A stretch of 34,072 nt of DNA from Nitrospira sp. Its GTDB lineage: Bacteria; Nitrospirota; Nitrospiria; Nitrospirales; Nitrospiraceae. Position numbers and translations under genes: made by a program. Numbering within the stretch: the first letter of the stretch is position 1; each line of letters opens with the position of its first letter. Of the stretch, positions 23,810 through 30,066 are shown piece after piece. The notes under the pieces are model-generated. The model was not told where the DNA came from. It worked only from the letters and a program-made list of their open reading frames with translations, and ran no database searches. Location of the stretch: contig JACOEJ010000032.1 of NCBI GenBank assembly GCA_024998645.1, positions 1-34,072 on the forward strand. Direction: 5' to 3'.

Positions 23810-25798
23810 CTAGCGACGGCGAAAAGTGCCTGTGCCTGGCTTGATGGTCTTCCATACTGTTGTTTCATGACAGCGATCACATTGCGAACCAAAACTTCCT
23901 TCGTGCTTATCGTCTTTGGTATGACAGCTGACGCAGGCTGATGACGTCACGACCTTCTTGTTCATGCGTTCGGAGTGGCAGGCGTAACAGTCGAGCCCTT
24001 TGTGTCCGCCGTCGAGTTTGAAACGAGTGCGGACATTGTGGTCAAAGTCCCAGATCTTCCAGTCCCTCACATTGTGGCAGTCCTGACATTCTGTGCCGAG
24101 TTTCTGGCGATGCGCGTCGTCGTTCTTGTGGCACCCGTGACAGGTTGTGGGGGTCTTGTCGCGATAGAGCTGGCCGGTATGGCAACTTTCACAGGTCGTG
24201 GTGCGATGTTTGCCAACAAGAGGGTATTTCGTGTCCTGATCGTGGTTGAAGGCCACGGTTTTCCAGTTCTGTTCGCCATGGCATTTCTCGCATTTCTCGC
24301 CGAAGGTGGACCTGTGGATGTCGTCTTTCTTATGGCAGGCATAGCAGTCGTTCGGCGTCTTGTCTTTGTATAGCGTGCTCTTGTGGCAGCTGTCGCATTT
24401 CGTTTTGCGATGATAGCCCTTGAGGGGGTACGAGGTATCACGATCATGCTCAAAGAGCAGCGCCTTCCAATCTCGTTCGGTGTGGCAGCGCTCACATTTC
24501 TCGCTGTAACGGCCTTTGTGCTTGTCTTCTTTCTTGTGGCACGCGAAGCAGTCGACCGGCGTTTTGTCCTTATAGATGTGTCCCTTGTGACAGGAGTCGC
24601 AGGTGGTGGTGTTATGTCGTCCGCGCAATGGGTATTTCGAGTGTAGGTCGTGGTCGAACGTAATGGTTTTCCAGTCACTCTCCCCGTGGCACGTTTCGCA
24701 TTTTTCTCCATAGGCCCCTTTGTGTTTGTCGTCTTTCTTGTGGCAAGAGAAACACTCCATAGGGGTATCTTTAAATGCCGGTGTCAGGTGACACTTCTTG
24801 CATTCCGTCGTGGCATGCTTTCCCATCAGCGGGAAACGAGATTTGTTGTGGTCAAACGGAGCCTTCTTCCAGGATCGATCATCGTGACATTCTGAGCATG
24901 TCGTGCCTTCCTGGCCTTTGTGCTTATCGTCTTTCTTGTGGCAGGAATAACAGTCCATCGGGGTGTCTTTGTAGCGATCGTTAGCATGGCAGTCTTTGCA
25001 CGCGATCTCTGCATGCTTATTGCGGAGTTTATACCGGGTTTTGTCGTGATCGAACCGCACGTCTTTCCAACTGCGGTCGGTATGGCAATCGGTGCAGGCG
25101 ACACCGGCCTTTCCTTTATGCTTGTCGTCTTTCTTGTGGCAGGAATAGCAGTCCGTCGGGGTGTCTTTGTAGCGATCGTTGGCATGGCAGTCTTTGCACG
25201 CGATCTCTGCATGCTTATTGCGGAGTTTATACCGGGTTTTGTCGTGATCGAACCGCACGTCTTTCCAGCTGCGGTCGGTATGGCAATCGGCGCAGGCAGT
25301 GCCGGCTTTGTCCTTGTGCTTGTCGTCTTTCTTATGGCAGTTGTAACAATCCGACGGAGCCTCACGATATTTCGTTTTGGGTTTATGACAGGACTTGCAC
25401 TCTACTTTCTTCGAGTCAGCGTGCGCACCCCTCAGAGGAAAATCCGACTGCTCGTGGTTGAACGTCTGCTCTGAGATGGGGGCAATGTTCTCCGCTCTGC
25501 CTTTGTGCTCGGTGTGGCATTCTTTGCATTCGCGCTGCTCCTTAAACCGGCCGTGTGAGCCGTGCTTCTGCTCGACATCCTTTCGTACGTCTTTGTGGCA
25601 ATCGAGGCAGAGGGTTGTCTGCGCCGCCTTGTCGAAGCGCTTATGGCACTTGGTGCAGTCTTCTTCCCATTTGGCATGGCCCGCGATCACCTGGCCTGGC
25701 ATCAGAGCGGTTTCGACATTGTCGGCCCAGGCGGTGCTGACGCAGAACACCCCCAATGTGAACAGTATGAATGACAGATGGCGAAAGAGAGCCTGCAC
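23810..25798 (-). CDS. Periplasmic multihaem c-type cytochrome, 27 CxxCH motifs
   Basis: The product from GTG 25798 has 662 residues and a signal peptide (LFRHLSFILFTLGVFCVSTA, cleavage after AWA). I count 27 CxxCH haem-attachment sites. From about the fifth site the protein is built of a repeated 66-68-residue module with three haems each (CYSCHKKDDKHKG..., DCHTDRSWK..FDHD, NKHAEIACKDCH). Extra His residues in FDH and KHAE are available as distal ligands. About seven modules are present; no other domain is visible, so it looks like a periplasmic electron wire or store. The frame extends upstream to 25894 but overlaps the preceding gene there. Encoded 14 bases after the di-haem-b membrane protein. 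Confidence 0.92.
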   Translation of the reverse strand: MQALFRHLSFILFTLGVFCVSTAWADNVETALMPGQVIAGHAKWEEDCTKCHKRFDKAAQTTLCLDCHKDVRKDVEQKHGSHGRFKEQRECKECHTEHKGRAENIAPISEQTFNHEQSDFPLRGAHADSKKVECKSCHKPKTKYREAPSDCYNCHKKDDKHKDKAGTACADCHTDRSWKDVRFDHDKTRYKLRNKHAEIACKDCHANDRYKDTPTDCYSCHKKDDKHKGKAGVACTDCHTDRSWKDVRFDHDKTRYKLRNKHAEIACKDCHANDRYKDTPMDCYSCHKKDDKHKGQEGTTCSECHDDRSWKKAPFDHNKSRFPLMGKHATTECKKCHLTPAFKDTPMECFSCHKKDDKHKGAYGEKCETCHGESDWKTITFDHDLHSKYPLRGRHNTTTCDSCHKGHIYKDKTPVDCFACHKKEDKHKGRYSEKCERCHTERDWKALLFEHDRDTSYPLKGYHRKTKCDSCHKSTLYKDKTPNDCYACHKKDDIHRSTFGEKCEKCHGEQNWKTVAFNHDQDTKYPLVGKHRTTTCESCHTGQLYRDKTPTTCHGCHKNDDAHRQKLGTECQDCHNVRDWKIWDFDHNVRTRFKLDGGHKGLDCYACHSERMNKKVVTSSACVSCHTKDDKHEGSFGSQCDRCHETTVWKTIKPGTGTFRRR
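24928..25323. repeat. Two near-identical 198-bp tandem copies inside the 27-haem cytochrome gene
   Basis: Bases 24928-25125 and 25126-25323 differ at only about a dozen positions and encode consecutive 66-residue tri-haem modules. The exact 198-bp phase was checked at the shared CGTCTTTCTT sequence (24928, 25126, 25324). Other modules of the gene keep the protein pattern but have diverged at DNA level, so this pair is a recent duplication or gene conversion. Confidence 0.9.
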
Positions 25799-25812
25799 AG
25801 GGGGTGTCCGGC

Positions 25813-26745
25813 TTAGTACATATAGACGGCAATGATGTGAAACACGGTGCTGGCTGCCAGAAGATACATGAGCGGGATATGCAGGACATGCCACAGTGAG
25901 AATACCCGCTCATAGGTCGCAAATTCAGCGACTCTCTCGGCGTCTCTGAGGTAACGGTTGGCGAGACGAATGGCATCCGAAGCCCCTCCACGAAATTCGG
26001 AGGAGCGGGTCGGTCCGATGACGGCACGTAGCTCCTTCGCGCAGCGGAAGGCATAGAGGCGTCGTGTCCATCCCAGCGCAAAGAGATGCCACCACATTGT
26101 GATGAATGAACGTTCTGGACGATTAGCCTCACTCTCAAAGGAGTGAAGCCATTGCTCCACTCTGGGAGCCATATGAAATCGGGATCGTAGACTGTCAGCG
26201 CTCCCCACGAATTCCTGCCGGACCTTCTCGAGTGTCGCGCGACTTCCGTAGAGACCATAGTGAATCTTGGTATACACGAATCGTCCAATCACCCCGCTGA
26301 TCACGACGATCAGCATGCTAAACAGAGCGATCGTGGCATTGAGGGAGCGTAAATGAAACGTGGAGTGAAACAAAATCAGCGTTGGGCCCACAATGCCCAT
26401 GATCATGTGCCATCGAAACCAATGTTTCAACGCACCCCACTGTTGCATGAAGTGAAGATGTTTTCGTAACGGATACAAGAGAAGGGCCAACATCATCACG
26501 GATCCAACGACGCCCAAGTAGAAGCCGAAGTTCGAACGCGGGGTGTAGTACTTGCCGGTTGCGACTTTGTATGCCACCCAGATTGAGAAGAGGAAGGCCA
26601 TGAATGGGAGTAGCCGCCTCATAATTCCTTGGAATGGAGAGCCTGAGTCTTCGCCAGGCCGCGAGGCCGGTTGTCGGACCAAGCGAGAGGGCTCACTGTG
26701 CGGTTCACGGACTGGTTGGATAGGTTCAGCTACTGGCATGGTCAT
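25813..26745 (-). CDS. Di-haem b-type membrane protein (cytochrome b561/ferric-reductase-like)
   Basis: The 310-residue protein has a Pro-rich cytoplasmic N-terminus and five membrane helices. Two helices carry His pairs spaced 14 residues apart: HMIMGIVGPTLILFH (third helix) and HIPLMYLLAASTVFH (last helix). This fits two stacked b haems across the membrane. A charged loop of about 120 residues separates helices four and five. It would carry electrons between the quinone pool and periplasmic cytochromes. Start ATG 26745 (GAGG 4 bases upstream) or ATG 26739. First gene of an operon with the 27-haem cytochrome and the TPR-peptidase. Family assignment is by His layout only. Confidence 0.75.
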   Translation of the reverse strand: MTMPVAEPIQPVREPHSEPSRLVRQPASRPGEDSGSPFQGIMRRLLPFMAFLFSIWVAYKVATGKYYTPRSNFGFYLGVVGSVMMLALLLYPLRKHLHFMQQWGALKHWFRWHMIMGIVGPTLILFHSTFHLRSLNATIALFSMLIVVISGVIGRFVYTKIHYGLYGSRATLEKVRQEFVGSADSLRSRFHMAPRVEQWLHSFESEANRPERSFITMWWHLFALGWTRRLYAFRCAKELRAVIGPTRSSEFRGGASDAIRLANRYLRDAERVAEFATYERVFSLWHVLHIPLMYLLAASTVFHIIAVYMY

Positions 26746-26822
26746 CGATCCTCGGTTCAGGACAATAGCGACACTGTTTGGTGTGTGTGATTGTAGCAAG
26801 TGAGCTTGAGATGTCGTTTAGG

Positions 26823-26838
26823 AGCAACTATCACGCCT
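26823..26838 (-). promoter_or_regulatory. Candidate sigma-54 promoter for the minus-strand cytochrome operon
   Basis: Read on the minus strand, the sequence AGGCGTGATAGTTGCT has the invariant GG-N10-GC spacing of sigma-54 promoters and matches the consensus TGGCACG-N4-TTGC at most positions. It lies about 78 bases before the ATG at 26745. Weaker match than the divergent one at 27028. Confidence 0.4.
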
Positions 26839-26911
26839 ATTATTACTGTGCACATTCCCGGCCTACGCTTGGTCATTTGTGACGTTCGGGTGTTGCCGAG
26901 TCCGTATGAAT

Positions 26912-26929
26912 TGTAGGCGCATGCCTACA
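26912..26929. promoter_or_regulatory. Perfect 18-bp palindrome between divergent cytochrome operons
   Basis: TGTAGGC-GCAT-GCCTACA is a perfect 7-bp dyad with a 4-base centre. It lies about 108 bases upstream of the expected minus-strand start and about 133 bases upstream of the plus-strand start, the usual distance for an NtrC-type enhancer site. Confidence 0.55.
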
Positions 26930-26957
26930 GTGATGTTCGTTTGCCGTTTCTATGGGT

Positions 26958-26973
26958 TGGGTGAATCTACCCA
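26958..26973. promoter_or_regulatory. Inverted repeat TGGGT-N6-ACCCA
   Basis: First of three dyads in this interval with the form TGGGW-N6-WCCCA. It is centred about 88 bases upstream of the start expected from the sigma-54 promoter at 27028. Confidence 0.5.
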
Positions 26974-27027
26974 GTAGATACTGCTCTCCTTGCTAAAACA
27001 TGGGTATTTCGAACACTTCATCGCAAA

Positions 27028-27042
27028 TGGCACATGGCTTGC
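27028..27042 (+). promoter_or_regulatory. Sigma-54 promoter for the 33-haem cytochrome gene
   Basis: TGGCAC-ATGGC-TTGC matches the -24/-12 consensus (TGGCAC-N5-TTGC) exactly, with GG and GC 10 bases apart. It points toward the cytochrome gene, with transcription expected to start near 27054 and a leader of about 150 bases before ATG 27207. Confidence 0.65.
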
Positions 27043-27055
27043 GTTGCTTGCAGAT

Positions 27056-27071
27056 TGGGATTGCATTCCCA
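27056..27071. promoter_or_regulatory. Inverted repeat TGGGA-N6-TCCCA
   Basis: Second of the three TGGGW-N6-WCCCA dyads, located right after the predicted transcription start of the plus-strand operon and preceded by CTTGCAG. It could be an operator or a leader hairpin. Confidence 0.5.
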
Positions 27072-27108
27072 TGATTGATGGTCTCAATAGTTTCATGTAC
27101 GTCTTGCA

Positions 27109-27128
27109 ATTGGGATTATAGTCCCAAT
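27109..27128. promoter_or_regulatory. Inverted repeat ATTGGGA-N6-TCCCAAT
   Basis: Third and longest dyad (7-bp arms), 55 bases centre to centre from the second and also preceded by CTTGCA. It lies in the predicted untranslated leader of the 33-haem cytochrome gene. Confidence 0.55.
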
Positions 27129-27206
27129 ATAAAATAGGGCGCAAGCGAGAGGTTGGAATTAAGCGACGTCTAGGGAGTGGGTCTAATCAAAGTTAGGTTG
27201 TACCTT

Positions 27207-29816
27207 ATGAATGCAGGGATAGATCATAGACAGAGCGGCTGGATGGACTTGAAGGCCATTGTCTGGCCGGTTGTGGCTGGACTGCTTGTCTTACTTTGTA
27301 CGCTGCTTGGTCCAGAGACTGCGTCCGCACAGAGCGGCATTCGCACCGACATAGAAATCGATCACGGCACTACGGGCTTCCCTCTCACCGGTGGACACGC
27401 TCAAGTGCAGTGTCAACGATGCCACCTGCAGGGAATATTTAAAGGGACGCCGACCCAATGTATGCAGTGCCACTCTCCAGGCGGACGGGTCGTCGCTACG
27501 TTCAAGCCTTCGAACCATTTACCGACCACGGTCAACTGTAACAGTTGTCACCGTACGACGAATTGGACGCCCGCATTTTTTACGCATAACGGAATTCTGC
27601 CCGGTACATGCGGGCGGTGTCATAACGGGGCTGTCGCGCAAGGCCAACCAGCGGGGCACATGACTACGAGCGGGGCCTCCTGCGATTCGTGCCATAAGAA
27701 GGGCGGGGGGACCTGGCGTCTCGTGAGTAGCGGGTACGACCACAGCACGGTGAAACCTGGAATCTGTACGACCTGTCATGGCGTGTTTGCGACGGGTATT
27801 CCAGCAGGCCACAAAGGCGGGATGACTCCGGGGGCATGCGACAGTTGTCACAGGACCACGGCTTGGCGGCCGACCACTTTCAACCACACAGGTGTGGCAC
27901 CAGGCACCTGCACAACTTGTCACGGAAAAACCTCCACAGGGATTCCTGTAAATCACAAGGGCGGTCAGAATCCCTCTGCTGCTTGCGATAGCTGTCATAG
28001 AACAACGGCCTGGAAGCCGGCGACATTCACCCATACAGGGGTGCCGCCGGGGACCTGTACGAGCTGTCACGGCAAGACCTCGACGGGGATTCCCACGAAT
28101 CATAAAGGCGGCACCAATGCCGCGGCGGCGTGCGACAGCTGCCACCGGACGACGGCATGGAAACCGGCGACCATGAGTCACACGGCCGTGGCAGCGACGC
28201 CTTGCGCCTCATGCCACAACGGGTCTATTTCGACCGGCATCCCCGCGGGCCACAAAGGCGGGGCGACGCCAGGGGCCTGTAACGCCTGTCATAAAACGAC
28301 TGCGTGGACGCCTGCGACGTTCAATCATGCGAATGTGACGCCAGGGACTTGTACAAGTTGTCACGGAGTCAATGCGACCGGCATCCCATCGAATCACAAG
28401 GGCGGGACCAACCGGGCGATTGCCTGCGATAGCTGCCACCGGACGACCGGCTGGAAGCCGGCGACGATGAACCACATCGCCGTCACGGCGACGCCTTGCG
28501 CGACCTGTCATAACGGATCGATTTCAACCGGCATCCCTGCTGGTCACAAAGGTGGACTGACCCCGGGGGCCTGTAGCAACTGTCATACGACGGCCGCATG
28601 GGTGCCCGCGACATTCAATCATACGGGTGTGATCCCGGGGACTTGTACGACTTGTCACGGCAAGACCTCGACGGGGATTCCGACGAACCATAAGGGCGGT
28701 ACTAATGCCGCGGCGGCCTGCGACAGCTGTCACCGGACAACCGGCTGGAAGCCGGCGACGATGAACCACACCGTCGTCACAGCGACGCCCTGCGCGACCT
28801 GTCATAACGGATCGATCTCGACGGGCATTCCCGCGGGGCACAAAGGCGGGCTGACGCCGGGGGCCTGTAGCAACTGTCATACGACGGCGGCGTGGACTCC
28901 CGCGACGTTCAATCACGCGAATGTGACACCTGGGGCTTGTACGAGTTGTCACGGAATCAATGCGACCGGCATCCCATCGAATCACAAGGGCGGGACCAAC
29001 CGGGCCATCACCTGCGACAGCTGTCACCGGACGACCGGCTGGAAGCCGGCGACGATGAATCACACCGTCGTCACGGCGACGCCCTGTGCGACCTGTCATA
29101 ACGGATCGATTTCAACCGGCATCCCTGCTGGTCACAAAGGTGGACTGACCCCGGGGGCCTGCAGCAACTGTCACCGAACGACCGCCTGGACTCCAGCGAC
29201 GTTTAGCCATACGGGTGTGACACCGGGCACTTGTCAGACGTGTCACGGGGTGACGGCCACGGGAATTCCGGCAAACCATAAGGGCGGGACTAACCGGGCT
29301 GTTGCCTGCGATAGCTGTCACCGGACGACCGGCTGGATCCCGGCCACGATGAACCACACGGTGGTGACCGCGACGCCGTGCGCCAATTGTCACAACACCA
29401 CGATCGCGCGGGGCATTCCGGTCGGCCACAAAGGCGGGACCAATCCCACAGCCGCCTGTAACACGTGCCACAGCACCACTGCCTGGATCCCGGCGACATT
29501 CAGTCATACGGGTGTGACGCCAGGGACTTGTGCTACCTGCCACAACGGCACGGGTGGTGTTACGGGGAAACCGGCGAATCACATTCCAAGCTCGCAGTCA
29601 TGTGACGTGTGCCATAAGAACACGACGGCCTTTTCCGGGTCGAGATACCACACTTCTGTGACGGCGACACCAGGGCAATGCAACACCTGTCATGAACGTG
29701 GCATGAGCTACTTGGGGGTGAGGGGTACCAGGCCGTCAGACCACAGCGGGAAAAGAGGTGCGCCCAACTCCTGTGATAATTCAGGCTGTCACAGAGCTGG
29801 CGGAAGTTTTGGTTAA
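27207..29816 (+). CDS. Giant multihaem c-type cytochrome, 32 CxxCH plus one CX4CH motif
   Basis: The 869-residue product has a signal peptide (DLKAIVWPVVAGLLVLLCTL, cleavage near TASA-QSG). I count 32 CxxCH sites and a final CDNSGCH (CX4CH), so up to 33 c haems. The body is a repeat of about 45-50 residues with two haems each: CDSCHRTTAWxPATFxH, then PGTCTSCHGKTSTGIPxNHK. Pairs combine into a 98-residue tetra-haem super-repeat. The His after PAT/M-x-H and in NHKGG are candidate distal ligands. There is no membrane anchor, so it is periplasmic or exported to the surface, where long repeat cytochromes can carry electrons. ATG 27207 was chosen; GTG 27177 is an upstream alternative. A sigma-54 promoter and inverted repeats precede it. 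Confidence 0.92.
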   Translation: MNAGIDHRQSGWMDLKAIVWPVVAGLLVLLCTLLGPETASAQSGIRTDIEIDHGTTGFPLTGGHAQVQCQRCHLQGIFKGTPTQCMQCHSPGGRVVATFKPSNHLPTTVNCNSCHRTTNWTPAFFTHNGILPGTCGRCHNGAVAQGQPAGHMTTSGASCDSCHKKGGGTWRLVSSGYDHSTVKPGICTTCHGVFATGIPAGHKGGMTPGACDSCHRTTAWRPTTFNHTGVAPGTCTTCHGKTSTGIPVNHKGGQNPSAACDSCHRTTAWKPATFTHTGVPPGTCTSCHGKTSTGIPTNHKGGTNAAAACDSCHRTTAWKPATMSHTAVAATPCASCHNGSISTGIPAGHKGGATPGACNACHKTTAWTPATFNHANVTPGTCTSCHGVNATGIPSNHKGGTNRAIACDSCHRTTGWKPATMNHIAVTATPCATCHNGSISTGIPAGHKGGLTPGACSNCHTTAAWVPATFNHTGVIPGTCTTCHGKTSTGIPTNHKGGTNAAAACDSCHRTTGWKPATMNHTVVTATPCATCHNGSISTGIPAGHKGGLTPGACSNCHTTAAWTPATFNHANVTPGACTSCHGINATGIPSNHKGGTNRAITCDSCHRTTGWKPATMNHTVVTATPCATCHNGSISTGIPAGHKGGLTPGACSNCHRTTAWTPATFSHTGVTPGTCQTCHGVTATGIPANHKGGTNRAVACDSCHRTTGWIPATMNHTVVTATPCANCHNTTIARGIPVGHKGGTNPTAACNTCHSTTAWIPATFSHTGVTPGTCATCHNGTGGVTGKPANHIPSSQSCDVCHKNTTAFSGSRYHTSVTATPGQCNTCHERGMSYLGVRGTRPSDHSGKRGAPNSCDNSGCHRAGGSFG
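28155..29560. repeat. 294-bp super-repeat (five copies) inside the 33-haem cytochrome gene
   Basis: The segment coding TGWKPATMNH recurs at 28155, 28449, 28743, 29037 and 29331, exactly 294 bases (98 codons, four CxxCH) apart. The copies starting at 28449, 28743 and 29037 are the most alike at DNA level; the outer two are more diverged. Confidence 0.9.
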
Positions 29817-29819
29817 GTC

Positions 29820-29993
29820 ATGAATGTAGTGACATCGCGTAACGGTCAAGCGGAATACTTGGTGAAATATGGCAGCGCAAAGGATTCATGCACGGTGAAT
29901 TATATGTGCGATGTGTGGGGAGTTGATGAAGAGTCGGCCTTCGAAACTCACATGACCAGCTACGGTATGCACCGGCCCACCGGCAGCGTCTAA
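29820..29993 (+). CDS. Possible small protein (57 aa) directly after the cytochrome
   Basis: An ATG 3 bases after the cytochrome stop codon opens 57 codons (MNVVTSRNGQAEYLVKYGSA ... GMHRPTGSV) that end 5 bases before a terminator-like hairpin. No good ribosome-binding site is visible, so it would depend on coupling to the cytochrome. Two Cys lie seven residues apart (SCTVNYMCD). I recognise no family. It may equally be untranslated 3' sequence. Confidence 0.35.
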   Translation: MNVVTSRNGQAEYLVKYGSAKDSCTVNYMCDVWGVDEESAFETHMTSYGMHRPTGSV

Positions 29994-29998
29994 ATCAG

Positions 29999-30040
29999 CA
30001 GAAGGATCTTCCCTGTTGTGGGTAGGGCCTTCTGTTTCCG
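29999..30040 (+). terminator. Likely terminator between cytochrome and porin genes
   Basis: A stem CAGAAGG (29999-30005) with CCTTCTG (30028-30034), extended inward by CCCT/AGGG, is followed by the T-rich TTTCCGTT. The weak T tract makes it possibly leaky, allowing read-through into the porin and ccm genes. Confidence 0.5.
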
Positions 30041-30066
30041 TTATTCATATCCTATGGGAGCGTACG

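Noticed and set aside
24067..25474. Long open frames antisense or out of frame to the 27-haem cytochrome
   Set aside because: They arise from the repeated CxxCH codons; the products are low-complexity Thr/Arg or Val/Phe-rich strings without ribosome-binding sites.
26950..27144. 64-codon minus-strand frame in the divergent promoter region
   Set aside because: It covers the sigma-54 promoter and inverted repeats and has no protein character.
28155..29560. Regular repeats that could be mistaken for a CRISPR array
   Set aside because: The period is 294 bp, copies are contiguous and coding, and there are no unique spacers.
27519..29582. Minus-strand frames of up to 220 codons opposite the 33-haem cytochrome
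   Set aside because: Gly/Arg/Thr-rich shadows of the repeat with no start signals; the CxxCH frame explains the whole region.
29820..30066. Cyclic-di-GMP (GEMM) riboswitch before the porin gene
   Set aside because: A GCGCAAAGG segment at about 29875 recalls the motif, but the paired GGGC/GCC elements and GAAA loop are not in place.
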